Assembly (NCBI RefSeq): GCF_017654505.1
Contig: NC_054539.1
Location: forward strand, 72,680,913-72,744,912
From: Polyodon spathula
Lineage: Eukaryota; Chordata; Actinopteri; Acipenseriformes; Polyodontidae
Reading direction: 5' to 3'
DNA length: 64,000 bases
This document shows, piece by piece, positions 38,109 through 51,751 of the stretch (positions are counted from its first letter, which is position 1; every line of letters starts with the position of its first letter). The translations under genes and the position numbers were made by a program. Below the pieces are notes generated by a model that was given only the letters and a program-made list of their open reading frames with translations, did not search any database and was not told the origin of the DNA.

Positions 38109-41100
38109 TATTATTATTCATTATTATTTATTTATATCTTAGCAGTTGCCCTTATCCAGGACGACTTAACAGTTGTTATAAAATATCACAGTACAATGTA
38201 TCACATTACAGAATATCACATTACACATAAGAGCAGTTATAAAGTACAGTAAAATCAGTAGAAAATAAGATCAAATTAAAAAAGAACAAAATAAAGAATA
38301 GAGTAAATAATTAAGAGTGAGTTTGACCAAGTAAGAGCAGTTAAACTTATAGTAAAAATATTTGCTTATACGAGTAAAATCCATGAAAGGGTACATAAGG
38401 ACCTTTTTATTTTATTGTGTTACATGTTCCCATGTGTTGCTACAACTGTTTACGTAAGGTGTGTGTATTGTTTAATTTTTTTTATTTTTTTTTTTATTTT
38501 GACCACTTCATAAACTTTTAAATTGCATTCCCTGCCTCAAGATGGCTTCCTGTGTACCCGCATGGACCTCTCAGAACTATATTTACCATCATCCTCCTGC
38601 TCATTTGTAAATCCATCTCAGTTACTATGTGAGCAGGAGGATGATGGGAAATGTAGTTTGAGAGGTCCATGCGGGTACATGGGAAGCCATCTTGAGGCAG
38701 GGAAGGCAATTTAAAAGTTCAAAAGTGGTCAAAATGTTTTTTAAAAATGAAAACAATACACACACCTTATGTAAACAGTTATAGCAACACATGGGAACAT
38801 GTAACACAATAAAATAAAAAGGTCCTTATGTACTCTTTAAGAGCATGTAGTAAGTACGATAGATTGATAAGAACAATTTAAAATAAGAGCAATTACAAAA
38901 AAACGTGAATACAGGTAAAGAGTAAAATCAAGATACAGGAAATAATTAGAATTATGAGCAGTTGTAGAATTCGGCAAGGTATGGAGCAGTGCTGTGCAAG
39001 TACAAGCTGATGCAAGTCCTGCTACAACTGGGTGCCATATAGTCCAGTATAGTCGAGAGTTGTGAGGTTTACAGATACTGTCTGAACAGATGTGTCTTGA
39101 GGAGGCGCTGGAAGGTGGTCAGGGACTGAACAGTCCTGATATCTGTGGGTAGGTCGTTTCACCACCGAGGCAAGGGTGGAGAAACAGAGGGATTTGTTAG
39201 ACATTAGAATCCAAGAGCTTCTACATGTGAGTTCCACCTCTGAGTCACTGTATGACCCAGGGGCCAAGTCATTTTGTCTTTCTTCCTGAGTCGTATCTAA
39301 CTATAAAACCATGTACAAGCACTAGAAATGAAAATGATGTATTCTTAAATCATGTTGGTAAAGTAATTGCTCTTCTGTAGCAGTCAGGAGGACTCTGTTT
39401 AACGCTGAACAATTTGGAAATGGCAGGTATTTAAGTAAAACCTTTTATTTATTCTTTTTTTTTTAAAGGAATCAGCGTGGCTGTCATGTATACAAGTAAT
39501 GAATAGTTAACTGCAGGAGATTCAGTTACAGCCTCACACACCTGGGTTCTTCAACAGAAAATGCTTTTAAATTGAATGTCACCCTATAAATCGTCTGCAT
39601 ATAACTGATACTTGTTGCCAACGAAGCATTGAAAGAGAGGGGAAAACAGATACATACAATATGGTGTGGTCTTTTACCAACTCAAATGCATGTGGGCTAT
39701 GTCTGTATAAGCAACGCAGGAGGCATTTGTTTGCATACAAAAGATTTAAAGAACAATACTGAAAACAAAGTAAAAACTGCCAAATAAATAAATAATATAC
39801 AGCATCAGTTTCATTCACCAAACCGCAGTGACAATATAAAACAAAAGCTTTATTGCAAAGCAGTAGTTAAGCTCACAGACACATGTCAAAACTCATTCAT
39901 TGCGGGGCACTTTGTGAGTGCTGTGTGGCTCCTCCGTGTCACAGCTCAGAATCACTTGAAGGTGATTGATGCTGGTGTGGAGTCCCACATAGACTGGCTA
40001 CTAAGGGTGGCAGCTTGAGAATATATCCGGGGTTAGCAAATGCTACAACCAGGGACCTTTGGTACCCCTGATCACATAACATGACAGAAAAGAGTCAGCA
40101 CTTTATATTTGCTTTGCTTTACAATCTTTTGTCTAATACATGAGTTTGTCTTCCTTTTTCTTGTTTCAAAGTACTTGTAGTCTTTTGGGATCTTGGTAAG
40201 GGTTTTTTTTTTTTTTTTAAACCTTTTCTGCAACCTCCCTCATATCCTCAGTTATCTGTAACACATATCAAGTACACCTTTTGAATAACTCATCGACTGT
40301 GGTGCTTGTATAGGTTAAAAGCCCTTGCCTATGCAGCATCATATTTTCTTTGGTTATGGGGCACAAGAAGATGGTTTCCTCCTTTATGCCTTAAGTTTTT
40401 TGTAATTATATTTAGTTTTTTTGTATTGTACAGTGTGTGTGCAGTGTACATACATGTGATATGATACCCCTTATAAAATGTGTATATAACTTAACACATA
40501 ACTTATTTAAAACATTACAAGATTTTCTTTTTTAAACTTAAACGCAAAAGTAGAACAAATATCATCATTGTATTATTACAGTAGGCATCCACTGTGCTGT
40601 TGGAAGCTGGAAGTAAAATTCAGTATTTCCTTAAAATCCATTAGAAGTCAATATTGTCAACACTTGATAACACATATATGGAAGATACTAATGAATTAGT
40701 TAATCACTCAAGATTCCAACAATGGTGATCATAATGCTACTTATTACAGCACACACATTCCAGTGCACTGGATTCATTTCTGTATATTTATCCCGGTAAT
40801 ACAAAACAGCATGTATTTAAAAACAAAAGAAAAAAAAGCAAATGCTTATGCTCTCTTCATAATGCTTATGTAATGACTTCCATGAGTTACAATATAGACT
40901 AATTAAGACTGTTGTGTGTCTTTATTTGTTACCAGGAGAAAAACAATGCATTTTTTCTTCTTACTTAATTAGAATTGTCATTCATAATCCACTGTACTGA
41001 CTTGTACTGACTTGGATAATGTTATATTCTGCTGTTTGCTCTTTCATTTATATTTCTATTACAGAGTGGAAAGATTAACAAGCAACTGTTTGAATATTCA

Positions 41101-41542
41101 TTAGCTTCTGTAATAAAAAAAAAATAGAATATTGCCCTTTTTTATGATAAGGAAAGTGGCACAGTGTGGGGTTGATTGGTCCTGGGGTTTGACTGCAGAT
41201 GGGGAGTGAGTTGAAATGTCTTGTTCAAACAGCTCCCTCACAGGTTAGTGAAGTTATCAAGGAGAGAGTGCAGCAGAGGAGCATTCAGCTTTCCTGGAAG
41301 GAGCCGGAGCTTCCCAACGGGGTCATCACGGAATATGAAATCAAGTATTATGAGAAGGTAAGTGTCAAGAGAATAACCGCACTGCTGATACCGCACTCTT
41401 TCGATTTGTTTTTGTCAAGCTTTCTGTTTATTTCTGAACCTAGGAAGCTGTGCCCGTAGGGCATAGTAACCAGATCTACCAATTTATTGTCTGTGAAAAG
41501 TCAGATGTAATAACCCTGATAGAACAGAGGAATCCAAATATA

Positions 41543-41611
<69 letters not shown>

Positions 41612-44600
41612 CAGGGAACTAAAATGAATTACAGATATTTAAAAAAAAGCATTGAGAACTGGAAATTGCCTGGGTTAATTCTTTATTGACTTTTTCTTAA
41701 CAACTTTATTAATACAGTATGGGAACTGCATCTTTACCCTGAGTGTTAGATGAATATCATTCTTTAATAACAAAAGGAGTAATTCTGTAAGTGGCTTAAA
41801 GTGATACTGGGATTCAGGAGATCCTGGTTTGAAATCCCTGCTCAGCCTCACTGCATGTCTTTTGCAAAATCTGTTCATCTCCCACTGCTGTAGTCCACCT
41901 AGCTGTAATCTTGAGAACAAGAGTAGCTACATTGCAAACAAGATACAGCATTCCAGTTGGGATTTGCCAACTAAATAATTTACAAAACAACAACGAATAA
42001 AAAACACATCCAGTGGTTCATAAGGCCACTTGTCCATTCTACTTTGCTTGCAGCTTCTGCTTCTGTTTCTGACGGTTTTAGTTTAAGGTCAGTTGTAGAC
42101 ACATGAATATGAAATTTTGCCATGTTCTGTTTCTTGCATACCTTCTCCTCTCTTTGCTCTGACCCTGCTTCTTGCTCAGCCCTCACAATCAGTTTGGTGT
42201 GTTCTGTTATCTTCCCTTTATGATAGATTTTATGAAAAATTAAATTACAAAGGGCTTATTTTCCTTACTCTGTTATGACTTATTTATCTTTTTTTTTCTT
42301 TGTTGTAAAGGATCAAAGGGACCGCACTTACTCAACTGTGAAATCAAGTACTACATCAGCCACTGTCAATAACTTGAAACCAAGCACAGCATATGTGTTT
42401 CAGATTCGAGCTTTTACTGCTGCAGGCTACGGCACCTATGGTCCAAGACTAGAGGTCATAACACAGGAGGAAGCTACAGGTACACACTGATTTTACCAAT
42501 GTTTCTCTGCAAGGAATGTCCTGCTGCTAATGCATCTCATTTATTAAAGTGTGTACTCGAATAAAAAACTGTATAGATAAAACTCACTGTTAGCATTACA
42601 GTAACTAAGGCATGACAATCAGTATCCAGGTACTGTACATAATACTAATGTAGCATTCCTGTTTAAAACTACTGAGGTACCTTACTAATGAACAAGTCAT
42701 GCAAACAATAATACTAAACTGTTCTTCCTTAATTGTGGATAAATAGATACCATTGGAGGTCCAAAAGTAAGCATACAGTTTTATACAGGTTTGGTTATGA
42801 CCTTGACTTAACACACAATGCACAAGTACCCATCATAAGAGTTTTATAACTAAAGTAAAACACAATACTCTATATTAAACAGAAATAAGACTTAATAAAG
42901 ACAATTAACACCACTAAATAAACTCTGTAGAGCAAACCTGACATTCTGATTTATATTAATCAAACACAATATGTGAAACATTTACTTTCTGTCAGAGAAC
43001 AGGATAAAAAGTTTGTTTTTTTTTTTTGGGGGGGGGGGGTGGCAGCTTGGAGGCTTTAGCTCTTAAATTGCTATTTTTAATGTTATTATTGCTATTTTTA
43101 ATGTTATTATTATTGCTATTGTAATTGCCTATGAGTCATACTAAAGACAGGGTAAGTAAACATTTCTTAAGGAAATGCACATTGATTTAGCCTAAATGTG
43201 CCTTTCTGATATTTTGCGTGCGATTTGTTAACTGCCCGTGGGTCTGACATTAATTGTTCCTTGTAATATAATGTTATTTCAGCCACAGCCGTCACCAGTG
43301 AACAGAACCCAGTGATTATCATAGCTGTAGTTGCTGTGGCAGGGACCATCATCCTTGTCTTCATGGTGTTTGGATTCATTATTGGAAGAAGGTAGGCACT
43401 CACAGGCCCTTCTGACCTTTCACTGCGGTGAGACGATGTTTATGAGTTAGGCTTTCAGTCACCCCAGGGCCACTGTAACCTTGGTATTGTAATATATCCC
43501 GTCATCAATCAAATGAGGTGGCAATTTAGTCTGATGGATTACATTCAGTTTCTTACTAACAGGAACACAATTAAATGAATTGCAAGAAATTTCTGGCGAG
43601 AGTCAACGTCTCATTTTCAGTGTAATCCCTGTGGTCGACTGAGCAGACAAACATTTCAGGTTTCAAATCTAGCTGGTATTTAAAATAGAGTTTGACATTT
43701 ATGAATGGGAATTACAAATATAGAAACACACCCTCATAGAGTGACAAGTTACTGACAGCACTAGAGGCAGAAACCAGTTATCCAGATATCTGATTTGATA
43801 TTATAAATGGAGGATTGCTTGCATATGTATCTAAACACTGTACAATAAACAGGTTTGTTTCAATGGGGGGTAAAACAATGACATCCTGGTTCTCAGCCCT
43901 CAGACAGACCACAGAGGCTTTTTAGCATTTGTTATTTACACAAATATTTACAGCTTACATAACAAAAATATTGTTTTTTCATTCTTGTGGATGCATTTTG
44001 TTTTTATCCTGAAACATTAATGTGTTAATTGTTCATGTATTTGTTGTTTGCTTATTAAGGCACTGTGGCTACAGCAAAGCAGACCAGGAAGGAGACGAGG
44101 AGCTTTACTTTCAATGTAAGTGGATCATGGACTGTATTATTTGGATTACACATTTAAAACAACACAACAACAACTCTGCTGTAGCTGTCATTCTCACAGC
44201 TGTTTCAGCTCTAAAAACGGGGGAGAGGGGGAGCACTTGAAAGTAAATCAGGCTAAATCTACAAAAACATCCTGCCATATATATATATATAAAACTGGAA
44301 CACATTTTAAGCTGGCATTTATCATCCTGTACATCTTCATTTGCTGTATCTACTGTATAATGTATGGCCCTACTCTTCCAAGGTTCTCTTCTTTGGCTAC
44401 TTTTCCAGTAAGTGTTTCACACCGTCCTAATGATATCCCTGGAGATGCAGCTGCAGATAGTTTCATAGCCAACCTGTGATGATCTGGGCCGTAGGTAAAC
44501 AGCTGATCAAGAAACAAAGGGTCAGAGTGTCACATGGCAGTGCGGCAGAGAGCTCACTGCCACAGAGAGAGCACAACAAATGCTAAATACCTGTTAGATC

Positions 44601-47541
44601 AACTATTTGAGAACAGATGCATTTACGATGTAGAATTAAATTTGTATTTTTTTGCTGTTTAAGATTATAAAAGTACTGGTGCAGCAATATTAAATTAAGA
44701 AATGCTGTAGGCTGACAGATGATAGATAACATATATAATCGAGTTTGCAGTCTCAGTTTGTCTTGTGCGTTGTACGGGAGACTGCAAGAAGGCATTTCCT
44801 ATCAGATTCCTGGACAGCTTGGACGTATGAAGCAATTATAAATGAGAGTGGAGAGAATTTCAATTGGCATTACTCCTTGTTTGGAAGTGAAAGGCATATA
44901 AAAGTAGACAATATAATGTCAGACCTCATTTTTATTTATGACATTGTATCAACTGATGTGACTTTGAGGGAATCCAGGTGGGACAGGATTCACTTGGAAT
45001 TTCATGAACTGGTATTTAGTCATATTTTCAGTGCAGTAACAGTACCATTACTGAGCCTATTATTAATTTCAAGAGAACATGATTTTTTTTGTAACATATC
45101 AATTATGGAGCACTCGTCAAATTTAGACGCTTACTGTATCAAGGTTGACAGGTAATAATTGTAATAGGGAAATGCAATGTGTAAAAGTAGGGCAGCATCA
45201 AAAAAAAAAAAAAAAATTACATATAATTTCATGCATCAGCTTCTTATTACACTTGGAACTCAAAGTTTAAAAAAAAACTTTTTTTTTTAATTCTGTTATG
45301 GAAGTGTCTAATATACAGTAATGTGCACATTTATTAGAACACCCCATTGCTTCTGTAGTTTTAATTTGTTACACCCATTTAATCAAACCACTGTAACTGA
45401 AAATCTGGAAAACTGTCAAAATAGGAAAATTAGTGATTGTCTAATTTAATTGATGAATTTAATAGGACACACATGCAGTTAATTTAATAGTATGGGAAAA
45501 ACAGCACACAGCCACAAATGGTAAAATGCATGAAACTTTTTATAAGATGTTTAAGTGCCTCTTGTTTCTATATCACTGATTACTGACCGAAAATTGGCAT
45601 TCTCACACCATGAGGTTTTCAGACAGGTAGGTATATAAAGTATATAAATGGCAAATTATTAGGTGTTCTAAAATATATACAGTATATTCTTACAACAGAC
45701 TATTATAAACTGATGAAAGTTACCAATTAGTGACACTTTGCTGTAAAATTAACTGTCTTCAAGAACCTATTATAGTTAAAATGGTATCATAGCCATTAAA
45801 TGTAAAAAATGCATTGTTGAAATATAGGTTGTTTGTAAGTGTTTAAATACAAGATAAAACTATAAAGCTATTTTGCATTCATTTGGTATCTCACCAGCAA
45901 TATGAATACAAACACATACAAAAATGTTATTTAATTAATACTAAATATAACCTTTTATTGATGTTGTTGCTGAAGAGTTTCCAAAGAAAGTGCACACATT
46001 ATATTGTAATTTCATTGGGGAAACAAGAGCCATATTGCATGCAGCTTCATCTCCTGTGACTTTTTCTTTTTTAAAGCCTGACTCCAGAACTTCTTGTACT
46101 GCAGCTCCATTTTGAACAGTGCAGACAGTATCTACCAAAAAGGCAGTGGAGCGAGTCCATTCTGTTTATTTCCAGCTTGTGTGAGATCACTCGTCACTGC
46201 TGTTTGATGTCTGTATGCTGTATTAGGACTGGTCTGTCACAATCTGCGAGGCAGCTTGAGTAAGGAATTATTCAGGGCTTTTTAGGGATGCATAAAGCTA
46301 TCTCAATGCAAGCTTGTTGCAACAATACTGAAGAATTGAATCATTAAGTGCTGTCTATGTGACCCATAGGGAGTTACCAACTTGTTCCTGATTCACTCAT
46401 GGACTTGCATGAAAGAATCAATAGTCCCCCAGACAATAAACTGCACCATATTGCTGCCAGTCACACATTAAAAGCAGTATTTTCCCTGTCCTGATGGCAA
46501 GTTCAGTTTATCTGCAGCTGCAATGCAGAATATAGATGTAATCAGTTTTTAATACCCACAGCCTGTAGGGAAAGTAGTTTAACTTTTGAAAAGAGGGGAG
46601 AGGGAAGTGTTGCTTGTAACCTTTAACCAGGACCTCATGACTTAATTCATACTGAATAAAGCTCTTCGTAATTGTGCTTGCGTAATGGGAACTGTAGCCC
46701 TCTCTTATTTTTCTTACAGTTAAATTTCCAGGCACCAAAACGTATGTTGACCCTGAAACCTATGAGGACCCGAATAGGGCTGTCCATCAATTTGCCAAGG
46801 AGCTGGACGCCTCATGCATTAAGATTGAGCGAGTAATCGGAGCAGGTAAGGCAGCTGCTTTCCTGGTGTGTTCTATTTAGCTGGCGTATAAACCCATATA
46901 TCACAGTGACAGCAAAATATTTATACCTTGAGTGCGGATGCTATTCCTTTCTCTATTTACTGCCACCGAAAAAAAAATGTAATTAAGATGTGATTTTCAT
47001 CTCGTAGACCGAGAAAATAACAATATCTGTTCAGAATTCAGATGAATTGTTTGTTTTCCCTGGCTTTAAAAATGACTTCAATGCTGCTAACTGCAAGGCT
47101 ATTTGTTATTATCTGTTTTAATCATCACCGTTGTTGAGTGATGACACTGTCTTTTAGTAGCAGAACTGATATCCGTCATAATAATATGATTTTTTGTGTT
47201 TGCCAGTTTGTCACATACTAGCCACCAGGTCTTCTTTAGGTGACACAGTCATTTGTTTTTCCAGGAGAGTTTGGAGAAGTATGTAATGGACGTCTGAAGC
47301 TCCCGGGAAAAAGAGACATGTCAGTTGCTATCAAAACCTTGAAAGTTGGCTATACAGAAAAACAAAGAAGAGATTTTCTTGGTGAAGCCAGCATCATGGG
47401 GCAGTTTGACCATCCCAATGTGGTTCATCTGGAAGGAGTTGTTACAAGGGGTAAGCAGCATTCATTTTAAGCAGTATTCATTTTGATTCAGCATAATGGG
47501 AAGATGATAACTAAAATGTTTTTGCTTTCCCAGAGCATTGC

Positions 47542-47572
<31 letters not shown>

Positions 47573-50500
47573 CTCAGATAAACTTAGCTCATGACTGCTT
47601 TAAAAAGCACATGCTTCAATTATAAGTGAAAGGAAGAGGCAAAACTCAGCCAGGGTTAAAAGGCAAGGGAAAACTGAGGCAGATTGCTTGCTTTATAACT
47701 CTTCTTGGGAAGTTAACAAAAGATAAAGACCAGTGAAGTATTTGCATTTCACTTTATCTAAACAAGCTGTCTGCACTTTAGTTTTCTAATCAAGTCACAT
47801 TTGAAGCATTATCAATCTCTGTATAATACACACTTTATCTGTGTAAAAATCTGAATATCTGCATATATAAATGCTTAGTCACTGTAACATAATACTTATT
47901 TTCACTTTTTTTTTAATATTTTTGTTGTTGTTGTTGTGATTTATAACAAGACAATCTTTACGGAAGACCATTTATCAAAGGGAGTCATACAAAAGTAAAA
48001 ATAAAACATTTATAAGAATTTGTTTTTTTCTTGGCAGGAAAACCAATTATGATTGTGATAGAATACATGGAGAATGGAGCACTGGATGCATTTCTTAGAG
48101 TGAGTACCCTACTGTACCTTTAGCATGACTTTGTAAACACTGTTCTAATTGTCTGTATATATCCTGAGGAAATACTTGATAGGTGTCAGACTGTCTTATT
48201 TATTTTTATTTTTGATTTTGGTATGGTGTTGATACATTTCATGGGATGTGTAATTCAATAGCGTGGGCCTATTTACTTTTTCCTATGGAAATATGGAAAC
48301 ACATAAAGGGGTTGAGGGTCTCCTAAAGGTAATGTAAACTCCCCATTTACTAGGACAATGCCATTGTTTAAGAAGTCATGCGTCACATTTGTACACTTCA
48401 CTAACTCCTTTAGAATCTCCACTTTTATCTGATAGCCTGATTTCTTGTCTCTGTGTACAGAAACACGATGGCCAGTTTACAGTTATCCAGCTTGTGGGAA
48501 TGCTGCGTGGTATTGCAGCTGGAATGAGATACCTTTCCGATATGGGATATGTTCATAGAGATTTGGCAGCACGTAACATTCTGGTCAACAGCAATCTTGT
48601 ATGTAAAGTGTCTGACTTCGGCCTGTCGAGAGTAATAGAAGATGATCACGAAGCTGTCTACAGCACAACGGTAAGCAAGCTTGTCTGTATTTCTTTAATA
48701 GTTACTGTAACTTTAGAACCAAAAAAAGAATACCAGTGTTAAGAACATAGATCATATCTAGCTTTTCTCTTTCAGCAACATTAATAATGTATTTATTTCA
48801 GGGAGTAATACAGGATTTAAGCTTTACTCCAATAGCTGATACAAGTTTTTTAATCAACAGGGTGGAAAAATTCCGGTCCGATGGACAGCCCCAGAAGCCA
48901 TACAGTACCGAAAGTTTACTTCTGCCAGTGACGTTTGGAGTTACGGAATTGTAATGTGGGAAGTCATGTCCTATGGGGAGCGACCTTACTGGGACATGTC
49001 CAATCAGGATGTAAGTTATTTATTTACTGTTTTACTAATTTATTTATTCTATTACAATTATAAGTACAATGATAAATGGAATTTGTTCAAAGATTTAGAG
49101 AGTTTAACTGATTAGACCAATACTCTCTGCTGATTTGCTCCTCAGTATTATAAATTCCAGTAATCAGGGCAGTGAAAATCCAACTCAGCTTACAGATTTG
49201 AGCAAAATTTCTACAAATGTATAATATGGGCCATTCTGGAGATTTTTTTTAGGTAAATTAAGTTAGGTTTGATGTTCACGAAGCTGGCCTTGCATTTAGT
49301 AGGAAAGGAAAATAGGCCATATGATTCAGAACACTGTACCATAATTTAATGATTTTTTTCTATAAAAAAGTGGCCATTTCATAAAGAGCATGACTATACA
49401 GTCCAGAGAATTGAATCCAGTCATCAAATTATTATAGCGACAGACTTTGTTTATGGTTAATTTTGGGATGGATAGCAATTATGATGCTTTTCATTGTGCT
49501 GTTAACAAAGATGGCTTTATTTGGGTAAGGCTGAATTAATATGCTATGCGTGTAGTGATTTTATGCCACTTTTCAGCCAAGAGGTCTTGTCTGGAAGATG
49601 CCCTGTGTCTGTGGGAGCACTTCCTGTATTCATATTAGGTAACAGAGAAAATATTCATAACAGATAACCCCACATACACGTAGAAGACGAAATGTCATTT
49701 AACATTTACATCACAGTTAAACCTTTAAGCTTTGCTGGTCGAATGATAGACATTAAATATTAAAGTCAAAACCGAATGCAAGTCAGTTTAGTGACGTACA
49801 AAACAGTTAATATTTGACAGGTTTCAGTGTCAAAGAGTTTATGGTCTGTCAGTATGTAGAAAAGCAAATCCTTTGGGGAGCGCAAAAATACATATTTACA
49901 TTTTCTAGACAGTTCCAGTGTTTTGACACTTTTCATCCATACTTGATTCACGTTTAATTTGGCCTGACGAGAATTTACTATGACTCCGAAGAGAAGAAGC
50001 AGCACACTTTTCACGTTTCAGAAAGGTAAAAGAAGTCAAGGCAAACTTGTTCATTTAACAGAATGTTAACCCATGAAGCACTTAGGTTGTTGATAGCACA
50101 TGCTCTGTATCTTATTATTGGTTGGTAAAAGTCGGGTTGGGAAAAATATTATTGCTGATGTATGTATTTTTTCTTTGCACAATTAGTAATTGTTTGGTGT
50201 ATTTGAATGCTCCAGTAAAATGAGTCATATTTTTATTGTTGAAGACACTTGTCTCATTAACATTTGGACACTGACCTTGTGCTTAAAATAATTGTTAATA
50301 CACTGACAATCATCAGATGCACCAGGTTAGCCTATTTGTCCTTTAAAGCTTATTACTGTCAGAAATGCACAATTATCCAGTGGATGCATTTTCAAAATAT
50401 GGGGGATTGTAAGATACCATATGCTAAAAAGAAAGACATTGATCAATGTAAAGCCCTTAACTAGACAACTGCAGTTGTACAGAAAGCTCACCTTGCCTGG

Positions 50501-50885
50501 TTTTGTCCCCTCAAGGTAATCAAAGCTATCGAGGAAGGTTACCGTCTCCCAGCACCTATGGACTGTCCACCTGGTCTTCACCAACTTATGCTTGACTGCT
50601 GGCAAAAAGAGCGGGGCGAAAGGCCGAAGTTCGACCAAATAGTTGGAATCCTTGATAAAATGATTCGGAACCCCAACACATTAAAGACCGCCGTAGGCCA
50701 GTGTAGTAGGTAAGGACTGCTTTGATACCTCAGTACTCTGTATTTATATTATAGCAATTGTTCTGTCATATATGAAAATGACTACATTGTAAAGGTACTT
50801 GTTTAATAATGCATATCACTTATTTGGATGGGGTATATTTTTGTCCTTGCAGATGTATCTGTGCTGGTCATTGTCTGGTTCTAAA

Positions 50886-50961
<76 letters not shown>

Positions 50962-51653
50962 TCAGTTAAGTCTTTAAGGGGGATATTACCCCAGTAACTG
51001 TTACATTAATGTGATCCTCTTTGCACAGAGAATCTCACTGGGACATGTTTCAAATCAAATCTATTTAATGTCATAACACTGGCTCCCAGTGGGAGATAAA
51101 GGATGTGACATTTAAACTGGGCCTTAGCTGAACCACAGCAGCCTCTTTAGAGGGCTCCATTTGAGAAAATCCTGCCCTCCACAGGGCAGCTATACAACAT
51201 TTAGTGAAACTGCTTTTGTACGGATTACATCTCATTTTTAGATTCTGGTACGTAAAAAAGTAGTCCATGTATTATTTTAATCTTTATAAATGCAGGCCAA
51301 AAGGATTAAAGTACCAGCTGTTTGACTCTTTATGCTAATTGGTCACAACATTGGATTTCAACAATAGCTAGAGTATAGAAATACCTTGTGCTTTCATGAT
51401 AGATAATTCTTGTGTATCAAATGTAATGTACTAAAATTTCTGTTCAATGCTTGTTTGTTCTCCAGACCAATTAGCCCACTTTTAGATCAGAACACTCCAG
51501 ACTTCACTACTTTCCGCTCAGTGGGAGACTGGTTGGAAGCCATCAAGATGGAAAAGTACAAAGATAACTTCACAGCAGCAGGGTACAGCTCATTGGAATC
51601 AGTGGCCAGGATGACTATTGAGTAAGTTTGTTTCATGTGTGTCATTGAACTGA

Positions 51654-51751
<98 letters not shown>

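Larger units (their letters stand above)
16040..41232 (+). other. epha7: epha7 intron 5 (25.2 kb)
   Basis: The largest intron in the window. It splits FN3-1 from FN3-2. It contains a candidate intronic poly(A) site, (GT)n tracts at 16549-16595 and 17617-17685, a CR1-like LINE end at 24500-25145, an (AT)n tract at 25790-25874, a GC-rich tandem repeat at 27384-27592, a Tc1/mariner-like MITE at 29091-29455, direct repeats near 33.7 and 34.4 kb, a 46-base tandem duplication near 35 kb, a minisatellite at 36685-36967 and a LINE end with a nested MITE at 38051-39290. Between these are long unique stretches (17.7-24.4, 30-33.6 and 35.1-36.6 kb) with no coding signal. Confidence 0.9.

Noticed and set aside
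41450..41689. Open frames rich in Tyr-Ile repeats (also at 25712-25940, 50809-50997 and 38015-38230)
   Set aside because: These are translations of (AT)n or (ATT)n microsatellites, not proteins.
44745..45155. 136-codon + strand open frame in intron 9
   Set aside because: No domain, no conserved motif, and it lies wholly inside a well-defined GT-AG intron.
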